64,000 bases of DNA from Hymenobacter arizonensis (GTDB taxonomy: Bacteria > Bacteroidota > Bacteroidia > Cytophagales > Hymenobacteraceae), in the NCBI RefSeq assembly GCF_900115775.1, contig NZ_FOXS01000002.1, positions 589,129 through 653,128 on the forward strand, given 5' to 3'. Shown here piece after piece: positions 34,997-43,378 of this stretch (its first letter is position 1; every line of letters begins with the position of its first letter). Made by a program: the position numbers and the translations under genes. The notes below the pieces were generated by a model. That model had not been told where the DNA came from. It saw only the letters and a list, made by a program, of their open reading frames with translations, and did not search any database.

Positions 34997-35723
34997 CGGC
35001 TCATTGCTTATTGAAGACTTGGTTGCGGGCTACCCCGGAAGGGTACTGGTCCGCAACCTTTTTTTGTGCCTGCCCGAGCCCGCTTTTGTGGCCCTGGTAG
35101 GCCACAACGGCAGTGGCAAAACCACCTTGTTTCGGGTGCTCACGGGCCAGTTGCCCTACGAAGGCAGCGCGCAGCTGCTGGGCCAGGAAGTACGCGGGCT
35201 GCGCCGAGCAGCGGCCGCCGGCTTGCTGGGCTATTTGCCCCAGCGCGGCAGCATTGGGTTCTCCATTGCGGTGCGCGAGCTGGTGGTGATGGGCCGCTAC
35301 CGGCACCACGGTCTGTTCAGCGCCTATTCTCCCGCCGACTACGCGCTGGCCGATGCGGCCTTGCTGCGTGTGGGCGTAGCGCACCTAGCGTTGCGCGACT
35401 TTACCGAACTTTCCGGGGGTGAACAGCAATTGGTGTGGCTGGCGCAGCTCAGCTTGCAGGATGCCCAGGTGTACCTGCTCGATGAGCCCACCCAGCAGCT
35501 CGATGTGTACTACCGCCGTCAGGTCTTTAGCCTTGTGCACGATTGGGTGACGGAGCATCAGAAAACAGTGCTCTGCAGCACGCACGACCTCGACAACTTA
35601 CCTGCGCTGAGCGGCTATTTGCTTAACCTTTCGGAGCCGCAGCCGCAGTTGCGCGTGCTGTCTTCAGCTACCGTGCATGCTGCCCGTGAGGTGCTTGAAC
35701 AAGCACCCGTACGCTTCGCATAG
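34983..35723 (+). CDS. Orphan FecE-type ABC transporter ATP-binding protein
   Basis: A 246-residue cytoplasmic ATPase similar to siderophore/heme/cobalamin importers. Walker A is GHNGSGKT, the Q-loop is LPQRGSIGFSIAVRELVVMGRYRH, the signature LSGGEQQ, Walker B VYLLDEPTQQLD and the H-loop His is in CSTHDL. No ATG is available near the N-terminus: the TTG at 34983 lies in an inverted-repeat arm and the TTG at 35004 (MLIEDLVAGYPG) aligns better with the family, so the true start may be 35004. No permease or binding-protein gene is beside it; partners must be elsewhere. Confidence 0.85.
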   Translation: MLTDNGSLLIEDLVAGYPGRVLVRNLFLCLPEPAFVALVGHNGSGKTTLFRVLTGQLPYEGSAQLLGQEVRGLRRAAAAGLLGYLPQRGSIGFSIAVRELVVMGRYRHHGLFSAYSPADYALADAALLRVGVAHLALRDFTELSGGEQQLVWLAQLSLQDAQVYLLDEPTQQLDVYYRRQVFSLVHDWVTEHQKTVLCSTHDLDNLPALSGYLLNLSEPQPQLRVLSSATVHAAREVLEQAPVRFA

Positions 35724-35744
35724 GGCCGAAAAGGGAGTAACACA

Positions 35745-36938
35745 TTAAAGCGCCCGCTTGCCGGGCTTGCCACGCAACACCTGCGCAATGGAGCGCATGA
35801 ATGGCCCCGGCGACACAGAATTCATCACACGGAAGTTATCGGCCCAGGAAGTGGTTTCGTCCAGAAAGCGGAAGATGCGCTCAACGGGATTGCGCTCAAA
35901 TAACTCCCGGAAAATATCGCGCGTGGTTTCGCCGCGCCGCTTCATAATGTCGAGCAGGAGCGTGTCGAACAGGTGAAACTGCCACTTGTCGCCCGTGGGG
36001 TCCGCTGGGGGCTGGCCAGTGCTGGCCAAAGCCGCTACCAGCCGCTCAGACTGCCTTTGAATGCGTTTGAACGCATAGCCCGTGCTGGGCTTGGCCCTGC
36101 CGCCCCGCGTGCCTATGTTGATGATGTGAGCGCCAGCTCGGGCGGGCAATGGGTGGTCAGTCATGGGGATGGCCCCAATTTCTTCCGCCTCAATGCGGTA
36201 GTCCTTAACCCCTAAAGTCTTCTCCAGGTATTCACGGATGGCTGCCTCATACTCGGTTTTCGCTAGCGGTGTTTCTGAAAACAAAGTGTACTCCACCAGT
36301 GCTCTGCGCTTTGAAAAAGGCAGTACGTAAATGAAGCGCGCCTCGTGGTGCTGCTCGCCCCGGAAGTCCATAAATTCCACCACGGCTGGGTCAAATACAT
36401 CGGCATCAGTAGCTATTTCCCAGCCCACGAAGTGCTGCAACAGGTAGCGGTGCTTCTGCGGCTGCTGCAGCTGCTGGAGGTCAGGCGGGCGGCTGTCGAA
36501 TGCGTATCGGGCTGTGAAGTGGCCGGTGCTGCTATAAGCTTCCACGCCGGTAGCCGTGTTTTGCAGCTGCTCAACGGTGCCTTGCACGAAAGTGAATTGG
36601 GCATTGGCAGCAAGCGCCCGGCGTACGAAGTGGTAATAGTCGAGCCCGCGAATCATGCGGTAGCGGTAGGCGCCAAGGTCTATCACCTTCTCAAAGCCGG
36701 GGCTGCGAAAAGCAATCTGCCGCCACTCGTGCGCTGCCAGGCCGTCAAATACCATCGGTTTGTCGGCCCAATATGACCAGGTGCGGTCGTTGTGGTTCTT
36801 GGCCTCCGGCTCGATTAGCAATACCTTCTTGCCGGCCAAGCGGGGTTCCTGGGCCATGTGGTAGGCCAGGCTGAGGCCCGCCGCTCCGCCGCCTACAAGG
36901 AGGTAGTCATAATCGAAGCGGGCGTCGGCAGTAGGCAT
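35745..36938 (-). CDS. crtY: Lycopene beta-cyclase (CrtY/CrtL family)
   Basis: A 397-residue FAD/NAD(P)-dependent membrane-associated enzyme that closes the beta-ionone rings of lycopene in carotenoid synthesis. The N-terminal dinucleotide site reads YLLVGGGAAGLSLAYHMA; the family blocks NHNDRTWSYW, FDSRPP, VEFMDFRGEQ, FIYVLPFSKRRALVEYTLFSE and IPMTDHPLPAR are all present. Pigmentation of the host is therefore expected. The other crt genes are not in the window. The gene is convergent with the orphan ATPase, and a terminator of the upstream LOG gene lies 40 bases before its start. Confidence 0.93.
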   Translation of the reverse strand: MPTADARFDYDYLLVGGGAAGLSLAYHMAQEPRLAGKKVLLIEPEAKNHNDRTWSYWADKPMVFDGLAAHEWRQIAFRSPGFEKVIDLGAYRYRMIRGLDYYHFVRRALAANAQFTFVQGTVEQLQNTATGVEAYSSTGHFTARYAFDSRPPDLQQLQQPQKHRYLLQHFVGWEIATDADVFDPAVVEFMDFRGEQHHEARFIYVLPFSKRRALVEYTLFSETPLAKTEYEAAIREYLEKTLGVKDYRIEAEEIGAIPMTDHPLPARAGAHIINIGTRGGRAKPSTGYAFKRIQRQSERLVAALASTGQPPADPTGDKWQFHLFDTLLLDIMKRRGETTRDIFRELFERNPVERIFRFLDETTSWADNFRVMNSVSPGPFMRSIAQVLRGKPGKRAL

Positions 36939-36978
36939 GGTGGCAGGAGCAGGCTACAAAAGTGGCACACGCAGGCGC

Positions 36979-37006
36979 AAAAAAAGCCGAACCTCGCGGC
37001 TCGGCT
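36979..37006 (-). terminator. Terminator of the LOG-family gene
   Basis: In the minus direction AGCCGA...TCGGCT (36985-36990 with 37001-37006), with a further CC/GG pair inside, is followed by a T-run. Confidence 0.78.
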
Positions 37007-37037
37007 GATTTTGTTACTGGTAAAACTGCCTGGCTTC

Positions 37038-37907
37038 TTAGAAGTTTGGCGACAGCAGGTACTTGTGGTAGAAATCGTCGATGATTTTTACCGCCTCGCT
37101 GGCATCGTCCACAATCTGCACCAGGTTCATGTCTTCGGGCGAGATGTTGTGTTCCTCGTGCAGCATCACTTCTTCCACCCACTTAAACAGGCCGCTCCAA
37201 TAAGCGGAACCTACCAACACGATGGGGAAGCGGCTGATTTTCTTGGTTTGAATCAGCGTCATGGCCTCAAACAGTTCGTCGAGGGTGCCGAAGCCGCCGG
37301 GCATGCCCACGAAGGCCTGCGCGTACTTTACAAACATCACCTTCCGCACGAAGAAGTAATCAAAGTCGATGCACTTGTCCTGGTCGATGTAGATGTTGTG
37401 GCTTTGCTCAAAAGGCAACTCAATGTTGAGGCCCACCGACTTACCGCCCTCGGAGCGTGCGCCTTTGTTGCCGGCTTCCATGATGCCGGGGCCACCGCCT
37501 GTGATTACGCCGTAGCCGTGGCGCACCAGTTTGGCAGCAATTTCCTCGGCCATCTGGTAGTAAGGGTTGTCGGGTTTGGTGCGGGCCGAACCGAAGATGC
37601 TCACGCAAGGGCCAATTTTGGACATCTTCTCGAAGCCCTCCACAAACTCGGCCATCACCTTGAAAATCTGCCAGCTGTCGGCGATTTTTATTTCGTTCCA
37701 GTCTTTGTCCACGAAGGCGCGGCGCAGGCGCTGCTCGTCTTCGATGGCCAGGGCCGGGTGGCCACCGCTCTGCTCCCGCATCTCGCTGATGGAAGTCAGC
37801 TTGTCGTCGTTGACGTTGGGCTGCTTGATGGTTTTGCCGCTGCCAGCGTTCAACATGTCGTCCGACATCTTGGTCTTGCTGGTCTTTTCTCTTTTGATTG
37901 TAGACAT
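37038..37907 (-). CDS. TIGR00730 / LOG family protein
   Basis: A 289-residue cytoplasmic Rossmann-like protein. Family motifs are VSIFGSAR, VITGGGPGIMEAGNKGA and the nucleotide-binding MPGGFGTLDELFEAMTLIQT. In plants and some bacteria LOG proteins release free cytokinin bases from nucleoside monophosphates; in most bacteria they are probably nucleotide N-glycosidases. About 90 N-terminal residues precede the core, making it longer than the minimal family. I use the ATG at 37907. Its leader contains a terminator-like hairpin downstream of a promoter element. Confidence 0.88.
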   Translation of the reverse strand: MSTIKREKTSKTKMSDDMLNAGSGKTIKQPNVNDDKLTSISEMREQSGGHPALAIEDEQRLRRAFVDKDWNEIKIADSWQIFKVMAEFVEGFEKMSKIGPCVSIFGSARTKPDNPYYQMAEEIAAKLVRHGYGVITGGGPGIMEAGNKGARSEGGKSVGLNIELPFEQSHNIYIDQDKCIDFDYFFVRKVMFVKYAQAFVGMPGGFGTLDELFEAMTLIQTKKISRFPIVLVGSAYWSGLFKWVEEVMLHEEHNISPEDMNLVQIVDDASEAVKIIDDFYHKYLLSPNF

Positions 37908-37932
37908 AGTTGCTGTGGGAATTCCTGCCAAA

Positions 37933-37960
37933 ACAAAATCGCCCCGGAAAAGGGGCGATT
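37933..37960 (-). terminator. Terminator-like hairpin in the LOG gene leader
   Basis: A perfect 9-bp stem AATCGCCCC / GGGGCGATT (37937-37945 with 37952-37960) is followed in the minus direction by TTGTTTTGG. It lies between the TAACTTTG element and the start codon. Confidence 0.65.
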
Positions 37961-37973
37961 AAAAGTAGGGCGT

Positions 37974-37981
37974 CAAAGTTA
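37974..37981 (-). promoter_or_regulatory. Bacteroidota -7 element before the LOG gene
   Basis: The minus strand reads TAACTTTG, about 67 bases upstream of the ATG at 37907 and upstream of the hairpin. A second stem (GCCGAAG / CTTCGGC, 38037-38067) without a T-run lies between here and the preceding gene. Confidence 0.5.
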
Positions 37982-38117
37982 CCAAATTGTTACGATAAAA
38001 CAGTGATGTCTTGATGTATTACTACTCCTGAACTAGGCCGAAGCCGGAATATGTTCCCGACTTCGGCATTTCAAATCAAGCAAATTATTTAGATTCAATA
38101 GATTACATCTTGTATCA

Positions 38118-39347
38118 TTAAACCAATTGCCGAAGCGCCATCTCAAACGAGCGTTGGGCAATGCCGGTGGGGTGGGCATTTTCCTGGTACGTGCGCTCCA
38201 GCGCGGCCCCGATGATGCGCGAGGTATCGGCAAAAATGGCTTGGTCTGTAATCTCGGCGCCGGTTTCCATGAGGTAGGCAAACACGCGGGCCATGCCGCA
38301 GTTGGCAATAAAGTCGGGAACAACGGCCGTGTGCTGGTCGGCAAACTCTCCGGTGGGACCGAAGAATATCTCCGGGTCGGCAAAAGGCACGTTGGCGCCG
38401 CAGCTAATTACCTTCAGGCCACCGGCCAGCAGTTGCTCCACCTGCTCCCGGGCCACGAGGCGCGAGGACGCAGCCGGGATGAAAATGTCGGCGCCCATGG
38501 ACCAGACCTGCTCGTTCACCTCATTGAACGAAAGCAGGTTGTCGGCAGTTAAAGCATTACCCTGGCGCGACAACAACAGCGCCCGGATTTCTTCCAGGCC
38601 GAAGCCTTCGGGATTTAGCAGGCCCCCGGCCCGGTCGATAATGCCCACGATGCGCACGCCCTGCCCGGCCAGGTAGTAAGCAGCCGCCGCTCCTACATTG
38701 CCCCAGCCCTGAATGATGGCGCGCTGCCCGCGCAGGTCTGTTTGGGGCCAAAGCCGATAATAGTGCCGTACGGCTTCTGCCACGCCGTAGCCGGTAATGA
38801 GGTCGGCCACAGTGTACTTGCGGGCCAAGTTCGGCGAAAAAGTAGCGTCTTCTACCACTTTTATTACCCCCTGCCGAAGCTGGCCGAGTTTCTGGATTTT
38901 CTGGGGTTCGGTGGCGTGGTAATGCCCGGTTACTACGCCTTCCTGCGGGTGCCAAAGACCATATTCTTCAGTAATAGGTATAACCTCATGTATCTCATCA
39001 ACGTTAAGGTCACCGCCGGTGCCGTAGTAGTTTTTCAGTAGAGGGATGACGGCCCGGTACCAACGCTCCAATACTCCGCGCTTGCGCGGGTCCTGGGGGT
39101 CGAAGTTGATACCCGACTTCGCGCCGCCAATTGCCGGGCCCGACACCGTGAACTTCACCTCCATCGTTTTTGCCAGGCTCTCCACTTCCCGTTTGTCCAG
39201 CCCTTTGCGCATGCGCGTGCCGCCGCCGGCCGCCCCGCCCCGCAGGGAGTTGATTACCACCCATCCTTCGGCATCGGTTTCGGAGTCTTTCCATTCAAAG
39301 ACGATTTCGGGGCGCTTGTTTTCAAATTTGGTGAGCAGGTCGAGCAT
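38118..39347 (-). CDS. Glu/Leu/Phe/Val dehydrogenase (glutamate dehydrogenase-like)
   Basis: A 409-residue NAD(P)-dependent amino-acid dehydrogenase interconverting an amino acid and its 2-oxo acid plus ammonia. The catalytic Lys block is VSGPAIGGAKSGINFDPQDPRK, the cofactor domain begins RAIIQGWGNVGAAAAYYLAG, and DIFIPAAASRLVAREQVEQLLAGG, VISCGANVP and DFIANCGMARVFAYLM follow in the usual order. It is shorter in the N-terminus than hexameric glutamate dehydrogenases, so the amino-acid preference is uncertain. A second family member is encoded at 45235-46323. Confidence 0.87.
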   Translation of the reverse strand: MLDLLTKFENKRPEIVFEWKDSETDAEGWVVINSLRGGAAGGGTRMRKGLDKREVESLAKTMEVKFTVSGPAIGGAKSGINFDPQDPRKRGVLERWYRAVIPLLKNYYGTGGDLNVDEIHEVIPITEEYGLWHPQEGVVTGHYHATEPQKIQKLGQLRQGVIKVVEDATFSPNLARKYTVADLITGYGVAEAVRHYYRLWPQTDLRGQRAIIQGWGNVGAAAAYYLAGQGVRIVGIIDRAGGLLNPEGFGLEEIRALLLSRQGNALTADNLLSFNEVNEQVWSMGADIFIPAASSRLVAREQVEQLLAGGLKVISCGANVPFADPEIFFGPTGEFADQHTAVVPDFIANCGMARVFAYLMETGAEITDQAIFADTSRIIGAALERTYQENAHPTGIAQRSFEMALRQLV

Positions 39348-39390
39348 TGGGTGGGAATACTGAAAAGGTTCCGAATAATAAACAGAATGA

Positions 39391-39398
39391 CAAAGTTA
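39391..39398 (-). promoter_or_regulatory. Bacteroidota -7 element before glutamate dehydrogenase gene
   Basis: The minus strand reads TAACTTTG, 44 bases before the ATG at 39347. Confidence 0.62.
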
Positions 39399-39631
39399 GA
39401 ACTTCAGTCTTAAGCGGCTGAAACACAATAATTGTATTTGACGTAGAAATAAGAGGTTCGAATACTTGAGTATTATAGAAATAAATGGTTTACTTGCATC
39501 TATTTTACATCACTTTGTAGGAACTACCCTTTGAGTACAGTTGTATTGCGGTCATTCTACCTCTTCAACCTAAATGCTTCTGCCCATCGATTACACCTCT
39601 CCTCCTTTTCCATTTTACTTTTCATTGACTC

Positions 39632-39952
39632 ATGAAACCATTGCATTCGCGTGTAGAAGCGCAACAGTTGGACCGTGCCGCGGCTATGCTCAAGGTTCTC
39701 TCCCATCCCAAGCGGTTGGCTATCGTTGACTTATTAGGCAAGACCAAAGGCAAAGACAGCCAGATGTCAGTTACTGACATTTACCAAGCCCTCGACCTCC
39801 CCCAAGCCATTGCCTCGCAGCACCTCATCACCCTCAAAGACCGTGGCGTGCTGAAATCGAGCAAAATTGGTACGAAGATTTACTACTCCCTGGCAGTTCC
39901 TCAACTGCTGAAGGTGATTGATACCCTCGAAGATTATTCGGGCAAGCTGTAG
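39632..39952 (+). CDS. ArsR-type winged-helix transcriptional regulator
   Basis: A 106-residue DNA-binding protein. The winged-helix core is visible: KVLSHPKRLAIVDLLG, then VTDIYQALDLPQAIASQHLITLKDRGVLKSSKIGTKIYYSL. The protein contains no Cys at all, so a classical metal site (CVC or similar) is absent, and it probably senses something other than metals through cysteine or acts by another mechanism. It is divergent from the glutamate dehydrogenase gene over an AT-rich 284-base spacer, which makes that gene or itself its likely target. Confidence 0.85.
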   Translation: MKPLHSRVEAQQLDRAAAMLKVLSHPKRLAIVDLLGKTKGKDSQMSVTDIYQALDLPQAIASQHLITLKDRGVLKSSKIGTKIYYSLAVPQLLKVIDTLEDYSGKL

Positions 39953-39983
39953 TCGTCACGACCAGCTGAATTATAGTGAAAGA

Positions 39984-40011
39984 AGCTGTTTTGCGAGAAA
40001 CGGCTTTTTTT
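39984..40011 (+). terminator. Terminator after the ArsR-type gene
   Basis: AGCTGTTT / AAACGGCT (39984-39991 with 39998-40005, one G-T pair) is followed by a run of seven T reaching the end of coaE. Confidence 0.8.
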
Positions 40012-40615
40012 ATGCCTTTACCCCAGCGCTGAACTCGGTGTGCAGGGCCAACACCTGAGGCAGCAGCGGGAGCACCTCGTCGTTGGTCAGGACGTAGTCG
40101 GCGCGGTTCATTTTTTCTTCCTCGCTCAGCTGCTTCGCCATAATGGCCTGCACGTCGGCCGGCGAGCGGTGCGGGTCGCGGCGCAGCACGCGGGCCTCGC
40201 GCACGGCTACTGGGGCAAACACCGTAATAATCCGGTCGAGCTGCCGATAGGAGCCTGCTTCAAAAAGCAGGGCCGCTTCTTTCAACACATACGGGTGCCT
40301 GGCCTGCTGCTGCGCGGTGGCCCAGCGTTCAAAGTCGGTGCCCACGTGCGGGTGCACGAGCGAGTTGAGTTGCGCCAGCAGAGCTGGGTTGTTGAACACC
40401 GTACCCGCCAGCACCGGGCGGTTTAGCCGGCCCGCCGCGTCATAGGTAGTGGGACCAAAGGCTGCGCTTAGCTGCTCGCGTAGCTCCGCGTCGTTTTCCA
40501 TCACCCAGCGGGCGCGGGTGTCGGCGTCATAAATGGGCACGCCCAGCGCGTGAAACAAGCGACTGACGATGCTCTTGCCCGAACCGATTCCGCCGGTGAT
40601 GCCGATGCGCAGCAT
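40010..40615 (-). CDS. coaE: Dephospho-CoA kinase
   Basis: A 201-residue kinase for the last step of coenzyme A synthesis. The P-loop is ITGGIGSGKS at residues 5-14. The conserved VPIYDADTRARWV, LNSLVHPHV and RDPHRSPADVQAIMAKQLSEEEK regions are in order, and the C-terminal length is normal. It is the last gene of a minus-strand run beginning at nusB; nine bases separate it from the YbbR gene. Its stop abuts the terminator of the convergent ArsR-type gene. Confidence 0.94.
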   Translation of the reverse strand: MLRIGITGGIGSGKSIVSRLFHALGVPIYDADTRARWVMENDAELREQLSAAFGPTTYDAAGRLNRPVLAGTVFNNPALLAQLNSLVHPHVGTDFERWATAQQQARHPYVLKEAALLFEAGSYRQLDRIITVFAPVAVREARVLRRDPHRSPADVQAIMAKQLSEEEKMNRADYVLTNDEVLPLLPQVLALHTEFSAGVKA

Positions 40616-40624
40616 AAGAATAGA

Positions 40625-41362
40625 CTATTCGTGGGGTGAGAAAGTGCGCCGGAGCAAGCTCCGGCTCGGTTCGGCTGCGCGGGATTTGCAGCGCATCTGC
40701 ACGCTTGGCACCGAAGCCCGCACGCGGGCGGGAGCTTCCACGGCCACCTCTACTTCATCATCGGCGCGTTTGCTGGTGGCGCGGGGTACCAGCATGGGGT
40801 AGGGGTCGGGCAGGGCGCTCACCACGCTGGCAGGCCCACGGAAGGTGACCACTGCCGGCGTAAAGCGAGCCGTATAGAACCGCGCCGAATCGCGGGGCAG
40901 GGCTAGGCGAAGCTGCCGGCTGGCAATTCGGTCAAACGTAAGGCGCAGGGTGTCGCCGGCCCATTCAGTGACCTGAACGCCCTCCAGGGCGCTTTGCAGG
41001 CCAAGGCGCCAGGCATCGGCGGGGAGGTAGCGGGTTCCGGGCAAGGGCACGGGACGCAGCACCGCCGGGCGGGTGCCCCAGCCCATGTTAGCCCGCAGCA
41101 AGCGCCAGCCCTGGCCCGTCACCGTTACTGGCAGGGCCTCCGGCAGGGGGCGCATCGGTACGTAGCGGGCCGAGTCATAGCGCCACGCCAAAGGGTAATT
41201 CAGGCGGGTGGTGTAGGTCTTGTTCAGGGCATTCATCTGCCAGAAGAAGCCCGCCGCGAGTAAACACGCTGTGATGGCCCGATAAAAACTGGGCTCCTGG
41301 CCTGCGAAGGGCCGCACAAACCAGCTAACCAGCCGGCTGGCCCGGTTCAGCGGCCCGTCCAT
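40625..41362 (-). CDS. YbbR-like domain protein
   Basis: A 245-residue protein with one transmembrane helix at about 27-43 (ITACLLAAGFFWQMNAL), the rest facing the periplasm. The pattern of repeated short beta-strand modules such as PLAWRYDSARYVPMRPLPEALPVTVTGQGWRLL and FTPAVVTFRGPASVVSALPD fits YbbR/CdaR. Known CdaR binds diadenylate cyclase CdaA; no cdaA is adjacent here, so the partner is open. Only three bases separate it from yajC, so it is translationally close to it. Confidence 0.8.
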   Translation of the reverse strand: MDGPLNRASRLVSWFVRPFAGQEPSFYRAITACLLAAGFFWQMNALNKTYTTRLNYPLAWRYDSARYVPMRPLPEALPVTVTGQGWRLLRANMGWGTRPAVLRPVPLPGTRYLPADAWRLGLQSALEGVQVTEWAGDTLRLTFDRIASRQLRLALPRDSARFYTARFTPAVVTFRGPASVVSALPDPYPMLVPRATSKRADDEVEVAVEAPARVRASVPSVQMRCKSRAAEPSRSLLRRTFSPHE

Positions 41363-41365
41363 CGT

Positions 41366-41695
41366 TTAGGCGGAGGCGATGCTATCGGTGCCGGTGCTGG
41401 CTTTGCTGCTCACTTCGCGAGCAATAGCCGAGCGGTCGAAGCGCAGCTTGGTGCCGCGGTCTACTTCCACCACCACCGTGTCTTCGGTGAGGTCGACCAC
41501 GAGGCCGTGCAAGCCACCAATGGTGACGATGCGCGAACCTTTGGCTAGCGACTGGCGGAAGGCCTTGGCGTCGGACGCCCGCTTCTGCTGGGGGCGAATC
41601 ATGAAGAAGTACACCACCAGACCGATGGCTATCGGGAAGAAGAGCTGTGTGTAATCCATTCCTCCGGAAGCTTGCAAGAGTAGGGTCAAATACAT
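41366..41695 (-). CDS. yajC: Preprotein translocase subunit YajC
   Basis: A 109-residue membrane protein with one hydrophobic helix at about 17-34 (LFFPIAIGLVVYFFMIRPQQKR), followed by the canonical YajC region RIVTIGGLHGLVVDLTEDTVVVEV. YajC joins the SecDF complex. It lies between the YbbR gene and the DUF1573 gene. The order DUF1573-yajC-ybbR-coaE is, from memory, conserved widely in Bacteroidota. Confidence 0.93.
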   Translation of the reverse strand: MYLTLLLQASGGMDYTQLFFPIAIGLVVYFFMIRPQQKRASDAKAFRQSLAKGSRIVTIGGLHGLVVDLTEDTVVVEVDRGTKLRFDRSAIAREVSSKASTGTDSIASA

Positions 41696-41713
41696 GGTGC
41701 TGAAATTAGTGGC

Positions 41714-42235
41714 TTAGAGCGGGCTGGAGGCTGCGGCGCCGACAGTCAACACGTTACCTTTGATGAGAATGGTGGTGATGTTGGGTTGGGTGTTGGCCCG
41801 CACCGCAATCTGCTTACTAATGATGCCCTGCTTGCCGCGGCTGTCAAACTGCACTTCCATGGTGCCCTGGGCACCGGGAAGAACGGGGGCTTTGGTCCAG
41901 CTGGGGGTGGTGCAGCCGCAAGACACTATGGCGTCCTGAATCAGCAGCGGCGACTTGCCAGTGTTGGTGAAGGTGAAGGTATGACGCACCTTGCTGTCGG
42001 CTTTGATGTCGCCGAAGTCAAACTCGCTTTCGGTGAATTTCATCACTGGCGCGTTGGGGTTGGGAGCTTCGTCTTCGCTCACCACGTTGGGGTTGTCCAC
42101 TGTGGGGTTCGCCGTGGCGTCGGAGGCCGCATCGGTAGCGGCGGCGTTCATGCCTTCGGTGCCCACTTCGCCCGACTTGTCGCGGTTGCAGGCGCTAAAC
42201 AGCAGCGCTGCAGCAAGGAGAATCTGGTATTTCAT
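41714..42235 (-). CDS. DUF1573 lipoprotein
   Basis: A 173-residue lipoprotein: the signal ends in LLFSAC, Cys16 lipidated, then a spacer rich in Ala, Asn and Asp. The DUF1573 Ig-like domain has EFDFGDIKADSKVRHTFTFTNTGKSPL and the conserved SCGCTTPSW pair of Cys. Such proteins are probably periplasmic or surface-bound with an immunoglobulin-like fold. It begins 18 bases upstream of yajC. Confidence 0.9.
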   Translation of the reverse strand: MKYQILLAAALLFSACNRDKSGEVGTEGMNAAATDAASDATANPTVDNPNVVSEDEAPNPNAPVMKFTESEFDFGDIKADSKVRHTFTFTNTGKSPLLIQDAIVSCGCTTPSWTKAPVLPGAQGTMEVQFDSRGKQGIISKQIAVRANTQPNITTILIKGNVLTVGAAASSPL

Positions 42236-42320
42236 ACACGTGGAAACGCGCAGGGCACGTTTCGATAAGGGCTCAGTAATGACTAGGTGCCTTCAGCAAC
42301 AAGGCCTTGCAAAGGAGAGT

Positions 42321-42354
42321 GCCCGCAGCCAGTCCTTTGCAGGGGGCTGCGGGC
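42321..42354 (-). terminator. Stem-loop after the isocitrate dehydrogenase gene
   Basis: GCCCGCAGCC / GGCTGCGGGC form a perfect 10-bp stem (42321-42330 with 42345-42354). The trailing sequence in the minus direction (ACTCTCCTTTG) is only weakly T-rich, so termination is likely but not certain. Confidence 0.6.
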
Positions 42355-42371
42355 AACTTCTTTTGGTGCAA

Positions 42372-43370
42372 CTAGAGCTTGGCGATGATGTTTTGGGCAA
42401 ACTGGCTGGTGCTGGCTTGGCCGCCGAGGTCACCCGTGCACTCTTCCTGGTGCATGAGGGTAGCTTCCAGAGCTTTATCAATCTGGTCGGCCTTGTCGTG
42501 CTCGCCGAGGTAGTGCAGCATCATCAGGGCCGAGCGGAGCAGGGCGGTGGGGTTGGCTTTGCCCTGGCCGGCAATGTCCGGAGCCGAGCCGTGCACGGCT
42601 TCAAACACGGCCATGTCGTCGCCGATGTTGGCACCGGCCACCACGCCCAAGCCGCCCACGAGGCCAGCGCATAGGTCGGAGAGGATGTCGCCAAACAGGT
42701 TGGTCGTTACCACCACGTCGAATTGCTCGGGCTTGTTCACGAGCTGCATGCACATGTTGTCGATGATTTTATCCTCGAACACAATCTGCGGAAACTCGGT
42801 TGCGGCTTCTTTGCAGGCGTTGAGCATCAGCGTACCCGCCATCTTGATGATGTTGGCCTTGTGGGCCAGGGTCACCTTTTTGCGGCCGTGCTTGGCAGCG
42901 TAGGCAAAGGCGGCGCGGCAGATTTTGCGCGAACCTTCTACCGTGATGCGGTTAAAGGAGTCGGCAATGCCCAGACGCTCGTCGTACACCTCCAAGCCGG
43001 AGTACAGGCCTTCGGTGTTCTCGCGAAACAGCACTAGGTCGATGCCTTCGTAGCGGGTTTTGATGCCAGCCGTGGTTTTGCTGGGACGCACGTTCTGGTA
43101 GAGGTCGTACTTCTGGCGCAGCGTCACGTTGATGCTGCGGAAGCCCTTGCCGACCGGCGTGGTAATCGGGCCTTTGAGGGCCACCTTATTCTTTTCCAGA
43201 GACTTGAGTAGCGAATTCGGAATCAACTCGCCCGATTGGTCGAACGTGGTCTGGCCAGCGTTCTGCTCTTCCCACTGCACGGGCACTTGTGCCGCGGCAA
43301 AAATGTCGGTTACGGCCTTGGTGATTTCGGGACCAATACCGTCGCCGGGAATAAGGGTTACTAAATGCAT
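42372..43370 (-). CDS. Isocitrate/isopropylmalate dehydrogenase family protein (NAD-type isocitrate dehydrogenase)
   Basis: A 332-residue decarboxylating dehydrogenase. The start LVTLIPGDGIGPEITKAV, the KYDLYQNVRPSKTTAGIKTRYEGIDLVLFRENTEGLYSG region, RITVEGSRKICRAAFAYAAKHGRKKVTLAHKANI and FGDILSDLCAGLVGGLGVV are diagnostic of the family, and the central segments fit isocitrate dehydrogenase better than 3-isopropylmalate dehydrogenase. I chose the ATG at 43370; 17 extra codons upstream lie in repeat sequence. It interrupts the conserved nusB-to-coaE group. Confidence 0.87.
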   Translation of the reverse strand: MHLVTLIPGDGIGPEITKAVTDIFAAAQVPVQWEEQNAGQTTFDQSGELIPNSLLKSLEKNKVALKGPITTPVGKGFRSINVTLRQKYDLYQNVRPSKTTAGIKTRYEGIDLVLFRENTEGLYSGLEVYDERLGIADSFNRITVEGSRKICRAAFAYAAKHGRKKVTLAHKANIIKMAGTLMLNACKEAATEFPQIVFEDKIIDNMCMQLVNKPEQFDVVVTTNLFGDILSDLCAGLVGGLGVVAGANIGDDMAVFEAVHGSAPDIAGQGKANPTALLRSALMMLHYLGEHDKADQIDKALEATLMHQEECTGDLGGQASTSQFAQNIIAKL

Positions 43371-43378
43371 TCTTTTAG

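Noticed and set aside
36858..38006. Plus-strand frame of 382 codons
   Set aside because: Antisense shadow of the LOG gene and the start of crtY; His/Val-rich without a domain.
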